Assembly: GCF_019396345.1 (NCBI RefSeq)
Contig: NZ_JAHKRM010000001.1
Span: 434,001 to 498,000 of the forward strand
Reading direction: 5' to 3'
Source: Nonomuraea guangzhouensis
Lineage (GTDB): Bacteria; Actinomycetota; Actinomycetes; Streptosporangiales; Streptosporangiaceae
DNA length: 64,000 nt
Positions within the stretch are counted from its first letter, which is position 1; each line of letters starts with the position of its first letter. The position numbers and the translations under genes are program-made. The notes under the pieces were generated by a model, which saw only the letters and a list, made by a program, of their open reading frames with translations, did no database searches and was not told where the DNA came from. Positions 10,901 through 18,366 of the stretch are shown in pieces.

Positions 10901-13277
10901 GGTGCTCTCCGGGGCGGCCTTCGGGGTTGACGATGATTTCTTCGACGTCGGCGGGCACTCCCTACTGGGCATCAAGGTGGTGGCCAGGCTGCGCCGGGTG
11001 CTGCCGCCCGGTGCGGCGCCCATCGCCGTGGTGGACCTGTTCAAGCACCCGACCATCCGCGAGCTGGCCGCGCTCGTCGACGGCACCACGACCGCGTCGC
11101 GCGGTCTGCTGCACGAGCTGACACCGCGACGTACCTCTCCCCCTGAGCTCACGTACGTCTGCGTCCCGTACGGCGGCGGTGCGGCGGTGGTGTATCAGCC
11201 GCTCGCCGACGCCCTGCCCGGCACGTACGCCCTGTGGTCGGTGGCCATCCCCGGGCATGACGTCGGGCTGGACGAGGAGCGGCTGCCGCTGGACGAGGTG
11301 GCCGCCCGGTGCGTGAGCGAGATCCAGGAGAAGGTACGCGGGCCCGTGGCGCTGTATGGGCACTGCGGCGTGGGGTCGGCCTTGATCGTCGAGATCGCGC
11401 GACGGCTGGAGGCGGCGGGCCGCGAGCTCGAAGCGGTGTACATCGGGGCGATCTTCCCCTTCGCCCGCCCGGGGAAGGGGCCCATGGCGCTGCTGTCCAA
11501 GCTGGCCCGGCGCGAGTTCCTCCGCAGTGACCGGAGCTACGCCAACTGGCTGACGTCCATGGGGCTCGACATGGGCGACCTGGAGCCGGGGCAGGCTCGG
11601 CACATCATCAGGAACATGCGGCGCGACAGCGAGGCCGCGGAGGAGTACTTCACCGGGCTGTTCGCGAGCTCGGTGGAGCGGCTGCGGGCGCCGGTCGTCA
11701 GCGTGGCGGGAGAGCACGATCCGGCGACCGAGTACTTCGAGGAGCGGTATCGCGAGTGGCACTTCCTCGCGCCCACGGCCGCCGTGGTGGAGCTGGACGA
11801 GGCCGGACACTTTTTCCTGAAATATCGGGCGAACGAGCTCGCCGAGATCGTCACCCGCACCCACGTCGCCCTTGAGGACCCCAGCCCGCCAGCCGGGGTC
11901 AGCTGGCGGGTGCGGGAGGTGTCGCGGGACCGGGAACGAGCTGTCGCGACCGGCCCGCAGCCCAGCATGAAACGGTTCACGGCCGTCGCCAGCGGTCAGC
12001 TGGTGTCCCTTCTGGGGTCGGCGCTGACCGGTTTCGCCATCCCCATCTGGATCTATCTGACCACGGGCTCGCTGGCGCAGTTCGCCTTGCTGTCCGTGGT
12101 CGGCCTGGTCCCGGGGATGGTGGTGGCGCCGCTGGCGGGCGCGATCGTCGACCGGGGAAACCGGCGGGCCGTCATGCTCGGCGGTGACGCCGCCGCCGTC
12201 GGCACCCAACTCGTCTTCGGGACGCTGCTCTGGACCGGGAACCTGCAGACCTGGCAGATCTACCCCCTCCTCGCGCTGCTGTCGGTGGCGCTCACGTTCC
12301 AGCGGCTGGCCTACACCTCGGCCGTTCCGCAGCTCGTCCCCAAGCGGTACCTCGGGCACGCCAACGGCATCGTGCAGATGGCCGGTGGCATGACGCAGTT
12401 GCTCGTCCCGCTCGCGGCCGTCGGGCTGATGGCGGTGATCGGGCTGGAGGGGATACTGGCGCTCGACGTGGCCAGCTACGTGTTCGCGATCGTGGTGACG
12501 TCGCTCGTGCGCTTCCCCGCCGCGATGGCCTGGCGCCGGAAGGAGCCGGTCCTGGCGGAGATGGCGGCCGGCTTCCGCTACTCCTGGGGGAACCTGGGGT
12601 TCCGGCAGATGCTCCTCTACTTCGCGGTGCTGAACGTCTTCCTGTCGCCCCTGTTCCTGCTGATCTCGCCGCTGGTGCTCTCCTTCGCCACGCTGGACGA
12701 CGTGGGCCGGATCTCGTTCGTGTCCGGGCTTGGGGTCTTCCTCGGCGGTCTGGCCATGACGGCCTGGGGCGGGCCTGGCCGGGGGCGGATGCGGGCGGTG
12801 CTGTGGTGCACGCTGGCGCTGGCGGGGTTCTGCCTGGTGACGGGATTGCGGGCGGATCTGGTGACGATCGGGATCGGGGCGTTCGGGATGTCGCTCTGGG
12901 TGACGCTGCTGAATGGCATCTACGCCACGATCGTGCAGGTCAAGGTGCCACAGCGGTTCCACGGGCGGGTGTTCGCGCTGAACACGCTGATCGCCTGGTC
13001 AACGCTGCCGCTCGGCTTCGGCCTCGTGGCCCCGTACGGCGCGGCGCTGTTCGACCCCCTGCTCGCCCCCGACGGCCCGCTCGCTCCGACCGTCGGGGCG
13101 CTCATCGGGACTGGCGCCGGGCGTGGGGTGGGGCTGATGTACGTGCTGTTCGCCGTGGCGATGGCAGTGCTCGCCGCGGTGGCACTGCGGTCGCAGCTAC
13201 CGGGGCTGCTCGACCAGAGCGCCGACGCGACCCCGGACGACCTGGTCGGGCTCCAGGCTCTCGGACGCGGTCTCTAG
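7944..13277 (+). CDS. Terminal NRPS C-A-PCP-TE fused to an MFS exporter
   Basis: 1777 residues from a GTG that overlaps the previous stop (GTGA). C domain HHIAADGWS (~160), not the DxxxxD cyclisation type; A domain YVIFTSGSTG (~611) with pocket D-L-Y-N-L-S-L-I-W, the cysteine code; PCP DVGGHSLLG (~1001); thioesterase ~1066-1310 with nucleophile motif GHCGVG (Cys ~1141), acid in GEHDP and His in EAGHFFL. From ~1342 (MKRFTAV) there are about twelve hydrophobic segments of an MFS transporter, including GAIVDRGNRR between helices. No stop or frameshift separates the parts. Inference: the exporter moves the peptide released by its own TE. An internal ATG at 11967 could also start a free transporter. 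NRPS/MFS fusions are known in actinomycetes but uncommon. Confidence 0.92.
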   Translation: MTELTEAQRALLTQRLRRRKSVPTIPALPDGQAPPLSYAQERLWFMEQYAPGNPAHTIPFVLRLRGPLSASLLGDVLDQVAARHQPLRTRFPVGDDGQPTVTVSADVTVPLSLFSAGTDAEARALVDGFLAKPFDLVAGLVIRALLVRLAADDHVLAIAVHHIAADGWSANVLLREILTCYDRDPLPDLPVTYGDFAAWQRERPGGADDVAYWRERLAGLPPLELPTDFPRPPELTYRGAAHHFAIDAELVARLERLGREHGATPYMVLLAAFAALLGRYAGQEDVAVGSPVAGRSLPELDGLVGCFINMLTMRADLSGDPSFLGLLHRVRDLTMDAYAHQELPFERLVSELNVPREVSRSPLFQVLFAMQNYGGEPPSGGLTVEGFSPGVWAARFDLELYTGGDGSFLFVYNVALFAPERITRMAGHLTALLEGIAADPSAPLSTIELLTAPERAERERWNDTGLDLGEPGLLHRPFEERVPYSPEAVAVAHPGGAITYAELERRAALLAAELTSAGVRRGELVAVVMERGWEQVVAVLAINKAGAAYLPIDADLPEQRRFELIARGECRVAVTQPWLDLTWPADLTRLSVTPSASSLTPPDCPAAPDDLAYVIFTSGSTGAPKGVMIEHQAALNTVRDLNHRFHVGPHDRILALSALSFDLSVYDVYGALATGATLVMGEPSADKDPAAWARLVTEHRVTIWNSVPALMELLVDHAEHEGTDLSSLRLVLMSGDWIPLTLPDRIRALAPEAEIFSLGGATEGSIWSIFHPIGEVEPGWSSIPYGRPLANQSFHILDRGLCDVPIGVPGDLYIGGVGVATGYWRDPDRTAAAFIVHPRSGERLYRTGDLGRYAPDGTIEFLGRADAQVKIRGYRIELGEIETHLSRHPDVTECVVTTHGSGTQAQLVAYVVGQVDPVHLRGHLAETLPAYMIPTRFVPLPHLPLTANGKVDRRRLPAPTSPAEGSVDRIPPTTEAERLVAAVWAEVLSGAAFGVDDDFFDVGGHSLLGIKVVARLRRVLPPGAAPIAVVDLFKHPTIRELAALVDGTTTASRGLLHELTPRRTSPPELTYVCVPYGGGAAVVYQPLADALPGTYALWSVAIPGHDVGLDEERLPLDEVAARCVSEIQEKVRGPVALYGHCGVGSALIVEIARRLEAAGRELEAVYIGAIFPFARPGKGPMALLSKLARREFLRSDRSYANWLTSMGLDMGDLEPGQARHIIRNMRRDSEAAEEYFTGLFASSVERLRAPVVSVAGEHDPATEYFEERYREWHFLAPTAAVVELDEAGHFFLKYRANELAEIVTRTHVALEDPSPPAGVSWRVREVSRDRERAVATGPQPSMKRFTAVASGQLVSLLGSALTGFAIPIWIYLTTGSLAQFALLSVVGLVPGMVVAPLAGAIVDRGNRRAVMLGGDAAAVGTQLVFGTLLWTGNLQTWQIYPLLALLSVALTFQRLAYTSAVPQLVPKRYLGHANGIVQMAGGMTQLLVPLAAVGLMAVIGLEGILALDVASYVFAIVVTSLVRFPAAMAWRRKEPVLAEMAAGFRYSWGNLGFRQMLLYFAVLNVFLSPLFLLISPLVLSFATLDDVGRISFVSGLGVFLGGLAMTAWGGPGRGRMRAVLWCTLALAGFCLVTGLRADLVTIGIGAFGMSLWVTLLNGIYATIVQVKVPQRFHGRVFALNTLIAWSTLPLGFGLVAPYGAALFDPLLAPDGPLAPTVGALIGTGAGRGVGLMYVLFAVAMAVLAAVALRSQLPGLLDQSADATPDDLVGLQALGRGL

Positions 13278-13287
13278 GGTCAGGGGC

Positions 13288-13815
13288 TCAACCGAACAGA
13301 TCCACCAGCACCGCTCGTGCTCTTGGGGAAAGCTCCTCGCCAGGGAAAAACCGTTCACACAGAGTGAGCGCGTCATCCGCAGAGGTGACGTCAGCGAGCT
13401 CTGCGAGGCGTCGGAGATCGTCTACGTCGCGGGTCCGTGCCGCCATCGCTTTCATGGCGAAGATGTGCTCCGGGGAAGCCGCCATCACACGGAGACCTGG
13501 ATGGTCGAAGACTCTCCGCTTCCCAGGATCGTCCTTTCCCGAGATATAGACGCTGGCCTGCTCATTCAACCACCAGGGCGGCAGACCGAGGTCCTCCGCA
13601 ACCCGGCGTGCCTCTTCCAAAACCACTCCGTGCGGCACGAAGAGCGCGTCGACGTCACGGGTCACGCGGACGGCGTCATAAGCGAGCGCCATCGCTGCTC
13701 CACCCACAACGAAGAGATCCGCGACGACGCCCCGACGCGTCAGTCGCTCCCCCAGCGCCGTGAAAGCTCGTTCGAGCTCCACCCGGCCGAGCAGTCCATC
13801 GTCTGCCTCGCTCAC
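13288..13815 (-). CDS. Nucleotidyltransferase-fold protein (DUF6036/MNT-like), possible toxin-antitoxin member
   Basis: 175 residues. Minimal nucleotidyltransferase features are visible: LFVVGGAAMALAY followed by TRDVDALF, the GG...DxD pattern of the polymerase-beta fold. The C-terminal half is helical with FAMKAMAARTRDVDDLRRL, typical of this family. Its ATG overlaps the stop of the upstream gene (ATGA), so they are translated together. Similar NTase genes form type IV or HEPN/MNT-like toxin-antitoxin or phage-defence pairs, but the upstream partner is not a recognisable HEPN or AbiEi. Convergent with the NRPS gene, with only ten bases between the stops. The function as a TA component is inference. 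Confidence 0.72.
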   Translation of the reverse strand: MSEADDGLLGRVELERAFTALGERLTRRGVVADLFVVGGAAMALAYDAVRVTRDVDALFVPHGVVLEEARRVAEDLGLPPWWLNEQASVYISGKDDPGKRRVFDHPGLRVMAASPEHIFAMKAMAARTRDVDDLRRLAELADVTSADDALTLCERFFPGEELSPRARAVLVDLFG

Positions 13816-14192
13816 GCCGCCTCAAGGTCCTTACTCGAAAGGTAGACACCGTGCTTGCGGAACGCTGCCGGGGCCCATACGAGCGCATCCGCACGCTGAC
13901 TGGCCAGCTCTGCCGGGAACCAGGGACGTCGCAACACCCGGAGCGCCGTCCACGGAGGCGGAGCAAGGTCATGCTTGGCGGCAAGATGCTCGGCCAGCGC
14001 GGCGAGCAACGCGTCCCACCGTTCGTCACCCACGGATTCAGGCTCGGACTGGAGCAATGAGGGCTGCCGGCCGGATGCCTCCCAGCGGTACTCCTCCAGA
14101 AACTCCCACACAAGCTTCCAACGAATCTTGTCGTCGGTGTTCGCCACCAAGCGCGCGGCGAGGTCGACGAGTGTCATCGGGTGATAGACCAT
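13812..14192 (-). CDS. Small protein paired with the nucleotidyltransferase, function unknown
   Basis: 126 residues, acidic at the N-terminus and rich in Trp and Ala/Leu helices: TDDKIRWKLVWEFLEEY near the start and WFPAELASQRADALVW near the end. The start at 14192 was preferred over longer versions because a GGGAGGGG Shine-Dalgarno run lies just before the ATG. It overlaps the NTase start by four bases, which is the arrangement expected for a stoichiometric pair. I do not recognise a named domain. The position upstream in a two-gene operon fits the antitoxin or regulatory slot, but nothing in the sequence proves that. Confidence 0.65.
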   Translation of the reverse strand: MVYHPMTLVDLAARLVANTDDKIRWKLVWEFLEEYRWEASGRQPSLLQSEPESVGDERWDALLAALAEHLAAKHDLAPPPWTALRVLRRPWFPAELASQRADALVWAPAAFRKHGVYLSSKDLEAA

Positions 14193-14272
14193 GCCACCCC
14201 TCCCGTTCGCCCAGGCTGTTTCGATGCTACCGCCACGTACCCGCCCGTTCAGGCTTGATGGGCAGGCGAGGT

Positions 14273-14533
14273 TTACTGCGAACCGCTCGGGTTCGCCGCC
14301 CGCTCCTCTGCGGTGGTCGGGAACGATCCGACGCCCTGAGAGGTCACGACCCACCCCTGGTCGCGGAGCACCTTCATGGCCTTGCGGACGGTCGGCCTGG
14401 AGACCTGGAACTCCTCCTCCATCGCCACCTCGGAGAGCAGGGTCTCAGCGTCGTACTCGCCCTTGTCGATCCGTCTACGGATCTCCTCGACGATCTGCGA
14501 CCACTTGGGCTTGCGCGGGTCGTACCTGAACAT
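14273..14533 (-). CDS. Short GntR-type winged-helix regulator
   Basis: 86 residues consisting of little more than the GntR winged helix: WSQIVEEIRRRIDKGEY, then LLSEVAMEEEFQVSRPTVRK as recognition helices, then VLRDQGWVVTSQGVGSF as the wing. The effector-binding domain seen in HutC or FadR members is absent. Such short GntR proteins are common in actinomycete genomes and integrative elements, where they repress their own divergent promoter. A perfect inverted repeat sits 43 bp upstream, between this gene and a divergent small-gene pair, and is a likely operator. Ligand and targets are unknown. Confidence 0.85.
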   Translation of the reverse strand: MFRYDPRKPKWSQIVEEIRRRIDKGEYDAETLLSEVAMEEEFQVSRPTVRKAMKVLRDQGWVVTSQGVGSFPTTAEERAANPSGSQ

Positions 14534-14575
14534 GATCCCAAGGCTAGATATGCCTTAACTTGCAAGGATAGAAGC

Positions 14576-14593
14576 AGACGTTAACTGACGTCT
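14576..14593. promoter_or_regulatory. Inverted repeat, candidate GntR operator
   Basis: AGACGT and ACGTCT form a perfect inverted repeat with a 6-base spacer (taactg). It lies between the short GntR gene and the divergent small genes, in a locally AT-rich stretch that should also hold both promoters. Assignment to the GntR protein is by position only. Confidence 0.45.
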
Positions 14594-14619
14594 CTTTACA
14601 GGTGTTTACATGTTCTCCT

Positions 14620-14850
14620 ATGATGACGGGGGTGGTCACCTGGAGCATCCCCGCGTTCGACGTCACCCGGCGCCCTGACGCTGCATGGGATCCCCAACTC
14701 ACCGAAACGCCAGCCGAGGAACCCGCGCACACGATCGCAGGTACCCTCAAATCCCTGGAACTGATCCGCCGCGCCAAGCGCATCGTCCGATTCCTCCGCC
14801 AGACCCGTGACCGTGACTTCTCACCGGGAACTCACCATGACCAGGGCTGA
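14620..14850 (+). CDS. Small hypothetical protein divergent to the GntR regulator
   Basis: About 76 residues from ATG 14620 (a second ATG follows at once; a GTG six codons upstream is also possible). The N-terminal half is Pro/Thr rich (WSIPAFDVTRRPDAAWD) and the C-terminal half basic and helical (SLELIRRAKRIVRFLRQTRD). No domain recognised. It overlaps the next small gene by 14 bases, so the two form a unit probably controlled by the GntR repressor. Similar small-gene pairs next to short GntR genes recur in actinomycetes, which supports a real gene. Confidence 0.5.
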   Translation: MMTGVVTWSIPAFDVTRRPDAAWDPQLTETPAEEPAHTIAGTLKSLELIRRAKRIVRFLRQTRDRDFSPGTHHDQG

Positions 14851-15124
14851 GCCGTGCCTGAGCCCATACGTGGGGATGGCGCAACGCGACCATGTGCGGT
14901 TGGAGTGGCGGAAGCCGTACCGGACGCCCGACCGAGTGCGGCCGATGGCATGGACCTGCGCGTGCAGGGCGACGTTCTACGAACTGTGCGCCGGCGGCGG
15001 GCAAGCCTTCATCCGCCGGACTGTCCAGTTCGACGGCAACGTCACGGTGCACGAGTCCCCGCGATGGCCGGTCAATGAAGCTCGGACCGTCTGGATGGCC
15101 CTGCTGTCCGGAGGTGTCCGGTAA
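14837..15124 (+). CDS. Small Cys-containing conserved-type hypothetical protein
   Basis: 95 residues from ATG 14837. The central segment MAWTCACRATFYELCAGGG carries three cysteines and is followed by a basic and beta-rich end (QAFIRRTVQFDGNVTVHES). The pattern TWTCxCRxTxYELC-GG-xFIRR is one I associate with a common actinomycete small protein encoded near XRE or GntR regulators. Function is unknown; the Cys spacing could bind a metal. Overlaps the upstream small gene. Confidence 0.55.
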   Translation: MTRAEPCLSPYVGMAQRDHVRLEWRKPYRTPDRVRPMAWTCACRATFYELCAGGGQAFIRRTVQFDGNVTVHESPRWPVNEARTVWMALLSGGVR

Positions 15125-15641
15125 ACGGGCGTGGCGGCGTGGGATCTGGAGGGACGGCGCCGCCACGCCTCTCGAGGTACCAGAGGTCAACCGAGCGACT
15201 CCTGGCCAGCTCTCTCTCGAGTCTCCTCCCCCGCCCCCGATAGCTGCCGACCTAGTGTCCCGGCAAATGCGTCAACTCCGTCTTCACATATCCGCTCACC
15301 CTCGACACGCGCAGTAGGTTGATCGTCCGCTCTGCCGGCGGACCAATCACCCTGCTCAGGAATCGGGTGCCGCGTTCAAGGGCACGGCGTCGATCGCCCC
15401 AGCGCCAACAGCGGCTACCGAAGTCAGCGAGCGTCGCGGCCTCGCCGTGGAGCTCGACAAAGACACCCACATTAGGAGTGCGGTCGAGTCCTTGCCGGGG
15501 AGTGCCCGGCGCTGCCGCGCGGCGCTGTTTCCCCTGGTCGGAACCGCACGGCGAGCCACTTGATCCGGCTCATGCCGCCCTGTATCGGGCTGTCCGCTCA
15601 CGCATCGCTCACGCGCTGTCGGCTGCTGAGCAGCGCGTGGG
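15125..15641. other. Gene-free stretch
   Basis: About 520 bases between two convergent units. Open frames exist on both strands but none has a ribosome binding site together with protein-like composition. A minus-strand frame at 15252-15470 is the least unlikely and is listed among the rejected items. No repeat or clear terminator was seen. Confidence 0.5.
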
Positions 15642-16208
15642 TCAGATCTGACCGAGGTCGATCTCCACCGGGAAGGGCGCCGCCGCCTTGAGGACGCCGG
15701 TGAACACGTCTCCGTCCCGGTAGGTCATCGTCGCGGGGTCGAGAATGTAGGTGTACACGAGGGGAACGCCTGTTGCGGCCTGCTCGATCCGCCAGTAGAA
15801 GCCGATGCCTGCCTTGGCGTACTGGTCGACCTTCACGATCCGGTCGGTGGTCTCCGAGCCTGGTGACACCACCTCCGCGACCAGTAGCACATGCTCAGGG
15901 CGGGTGGGGGTGATGTCGATCGTGTCTGCGCGGTAGACGACGACGTCCGGGCGGCGATTAGTGAGAGGGACGTCCTGAAGCCGGACGTCGAAGTCCGTGT
16001 CGGCGTTCCACTCCGGGCCCGAGACGGCATCCAGGGCGTTCGCCAGAATCCGGGCCAGCCGGTTGTGCCGCTTGGACGCACTCGGACTCACGACGACCAT
16101 CCCGTCCACGATCTCGATACCGGCGCACTGCTCCTCGGACCAGGACTCGTACTCCTCCGCCGTGATCTGCTCATGCATCCACGCCGGGGCCATCATCTCG
16201 GCCGTCAT
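15642..16208 (-). CDS. Uma2 family (DUF820) PD-(D/E)XK-fold protein
   Basis: 188 residues from ATG 16208, which has GGGAGG nine bases upstream; the longer frame has no such site. Diagnostic Uma2 features: N-terminal ITAEEYESWSEE, EIVDGMVVVSPS, the RRPDVVVY strand, LVAEVVSPGSETTDR and the K-x-Y-AKAGIGFYW block, which together carry the putative nuclease acids and lysine. Uma2 proteins are widespread in actinomycetes and cyanobacteria and their role is unproven; a restriction-endonuclease-like activity is predicted from the fold. It stands alone here, in an insert that also contains gene fragments. Confidence 0.88.
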   Translation of the reverse strand: MTAEMMAPAWMHEQITAEEYESWSEEQCAGIEIVDGMVVVSPSASKRHNRLARILANALDAVSGPEWNADTDFDVRLQDVPLTNRRPDVVVYRADTIDITPTRPEHVLLVAEVVSPGSETTDRIVKVDQYAKAGIGFYWRIEQAATGVPLVYTYILDPATMTYRDGDVFTGVLKAAAPFPVEIDLGQI

Positions 16209-16639
16209 GAAGCACCTCCCGGACACTGTGCTGCGGGCCCGATCCCGCTGGATTCAGCGTACTGTCTGCCGTCAGTCCGGCACGCTGATCTCGCTCACGC
16301 CCCTCTCAGGCGGCCAGCATCCGACAGTAGCTCTCGGCGAGTGAGGAACCAGTGTCGGCCTGCGTAACGTCCCGGCCGGCAGCCGCGCTGGCGTCGAGGG
16401 ACCGTACGGGGCGTTCACCTCGCCGGGCCGGACCCGGCCCGGCACCCAGCTGATCGCCGGGAGTGTGGGGATCACGTCCGTGCGGGCGAGCCATGCAGGA
16501 GGAAAAGTCGCCGTCCTCGGTCTGGCCCAGGCCGCGGTCCATGACCCAGATATGCGCCATGCGAGGTCTTCGTTCGGAGGGGGCAGGGGGGCTGCCATTG
16601 CAACGGCCGCCCGCTGCCCCTGCTACGGCCAAGCACTGC
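16209..16639. other. Gene-free stretch before a transporter remnant
   Basis: About 430 bases with no frame I can support on either strand. It is downstream of the remnant at 16640-17127 in that gene's orientation, so it may be unrelated DNA brought in by the rearrangement that truncated the transporter. Confidence 0.45.
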
Positions 16640-17127
16640 GGGACCATGAAACGGGCGTAGATCACGCCGACCAGGGAGGGGCCAGCAGAGTGAGTCCGAC
16701 GGCGTCCAGCGCGCTTTTGCGCGGAAGGCCGCTTCGGCGGCAGCGCCAGCCGGGCGAGGATCAGCCCCGCGGCGCAGAATGGGAGGTTCACCAGGAACAG
16801 CCAGCGCCAGCTCGCGTTCTGCAGCAGCACACCGCCGGCGACCGGACCGAGGACGGACCGATCTGGACCAGCAGCGAAAAGCTGCCCCTGGCGGTCATCA
16901 GCCGCTGCTGTCCCGCCGCCTGGGTGAGCAGGGTCATCAGCGCCGGGATGATCAGCCCCGCGCCCAGCCCCTGGAACACTCGGAAGCCGATCAGTGACGG
17001 CAAGTCCCAGGCGAGCCCGCACAGGACGGAGCCGCCGAGGCACACCGCGAGTGCGCACATCCAGGTGGCGCGGCCACCGAGGCGGTCCAGCAGCCAGCCC
17101 GACAGGGGCGTGATCGCGGTCATCGTC
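16640..17127 (-). pseudogene. Fragment of a DHA2-type MFS drug transporter, truncated and frameshifted
   Basis: On the minus strand the frame from about 17115 reads helices 2-5 of a DHA2/EmrB transporter: TPLSGWLLDRLGGRATWM, LGAGLIIPALMTLL and so on. Near 16860 the reading frame changes and continues as GPVAGGVLLQNASWRWLFLV and PFCAAGLILARLALP. The N-terminal helix, the rest of the protein and a start codon are missing. It abuts a fragment of another transporter gene at 17128. It is clearly a dead remnant and marks a recombination scar. Confidence 0.8.
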
Positions 17128-17217
17128 AGGTCGCGGCTGCCGGGGCTGCTCGACAGCAGCGCCGACGCCACTCCAGACGACCTGATCGGGCTACAGGCTC
17201 TCGGGCGAACTCTCTAA
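17128..17217 (+). pseudogene. Diverged copy of the 3' end of the NRPS-MFS gene
   Basis: The plus-strand frame ends RSRLPGLLDSSADATPDD then LIGLQALGRTL and stop, matching the end of the NRPS-MFS protein (RSQLPGLLDQSADATPDD, LVGLQALGRGL). By my count about 72 of 87 bases agree (13190-13276 against 17130-17216). Similarity starts abruptly at 17128, where the MFS remnant ends, and stops at the stop codon. The last 27 bases overlap the E2 gene, which is convergent. So the NRPS-MFS gene, or a paralogue, once ended here against E2. Confidence 0.8.
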
Positions 17218-18366
17218 GATCTCCTTCAGCGCCTGGAGGAACAGGACTACGTCCCTGCCGTTGATCAGCCGGTGGTCGTAGGCCAGGCCGATCGCCGCCA
17301 CCGTGCGCTCGCGGTCCGGCTGCGGTGAGGTGAGGGCGATGGCGCAGGCGTGGCCGGGGAAGACGATCGGGATGGCCATGATGATGTCGGCGTCATGGTG
17401 AAGGGTGACGACGATGTTCCCGCCGGTGAGGTGGGCCTCGGTGAAACCGCCGTGCTGGGCGAGCCCGCGGAATTCGGCCAGGCGCTCGGCGATGTCCGGC
17501 ACGGCCAGGCGGTCGCGGATCACCGGCACGTAGAGGCCGGCGCCCATGTCGATCGTCACGCCTACGCGTGGTTGGTCGGGGATGCGGGCGGTCCTGTCAT
17601 CGATGAGTTCGGCGAAGAACATCGGGAAGTCGGCATGCAGCCGGGCGACGGCGGCGATGAGCAGGTCGGGGAGGCCGACCAGCTTGCGGAGGCGTCTGGT
17701 CAGGGCTCGGGCGGTCGTCAGCGCGGGGGTTACGTCGACTTTTATCGCGGTGTAGCCGGCGGGGATGGACTGGTGCGACAGCGTCACGGTCCTGCCGACC
17801 GCGCGCTGGTGGTTGGACAGCGGGCGGGTCTGTCCGGCGTCGTGATGTGCGCCGCTCTTCTCGGGGGGTGTGGCGCTCTCGGCGTTTTCGGGGGCCTCGC
17901 TGGCGCCGGTGGCCGCCGCGAGTCGTTCCACGTCGGTCCGGCGTACCACCTTGACGTCGAGCCTGGCCACCAGCGCGGGGTCGAGGCCGAGTTGGTCCAG
18001 CAGCGCGCGGGCCGGCGCCGTGATGATCGGCCCGCCATCGGCGGCCGGGACCGACTCCGGAAGGGCGACCGACTCCCTCGGCCCACCGTCGGCGGCGGGG
18101 ATCGGCGCCTGGAACGGCTCCGGGAGGGCGGCCGGTGGCGGGCCGATTCGGGCGATCAGCTGGCCAGGGGTGCACGACGCGCCCGCGCGTACCAGGTGGG
18201 TGAGCACTCCGTCCTGCTCGCTGACCAGTTCCTCCACCGCTTTGGACGTCTCCACCGTCACGAGCGGATCATCTCGCCGCACCCGCGCGCCGTCCGCCGC
18301 CAGCCACTCCAGCAGCGTGTACTCCGAGTCGTTGTTGTTCAGTTTCGGGACCCGGATCTCAACCAT
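17191..18366 (-). CDS. 2-oxoacid dehydrogenase E2 (dihydrolipoamide acyltransferase)
   Basis: 391 residues. Order: lipoyl domain with VTVETSKAVEEL (lipoyl-Lys ~44), a Pro/Ala linker, a peripheral subunit-binding domain (ITAPARALLDQLGLDPAL), a second linker and the catalytic acyltransferase domain ending AYDHRLINGRDVV. The catalytic His is present, but the usual Asp of HRxxDG is Asn, a known variable position. ATG 18366 overlaps the E1-beta stop by eight bases, so the longer frame is not used. It transfers the acyl group made by E1 to CoA. No E3 gene is visible. Beside an NRPS cluster it may supply an acyl-CoA starter; this is inference. Confidence 0.9.
   Translation of the reverse strand: MVEIRVPKLNNNDSEYTLLEWLAADGARVRRDDPLVTVETSKAVEELVSEQDGVLTHLVRAGASCTPGQLIARIGPPPAALPEPFQAPIPAADGGPRESVALPESVPAADGGPIITAPARALLDQLGLDPALVARLDVKVVRRTDVERLAAATGASEAPENAESATPPEKSGAHHDAGQTRPLSNHQRAVGRTVTLSHQSIPAGYTAIKVDVTPALTTARALTRRLRKLVGLPDLLIAAVARLHADFPMFFAELIDDRTARIPDQPRVGVTIDMGAGLYVPVIRDRLAVPDIAERLAEFRGLAQHGGFTEAHLTGGNIVVTLHHDADIIMAIPIVFPGHACAIALTSPQPDRERTVAAIGLAYDHRLINGRDVVLFLQALKEILESSPESL

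Noticed and set aside
15252..15470. Minus-strand 72-codon frame that looks partly protein-like
   Set aside because: No ribosome site, no recognisable family and no partner; could be a remnant but not supportable.
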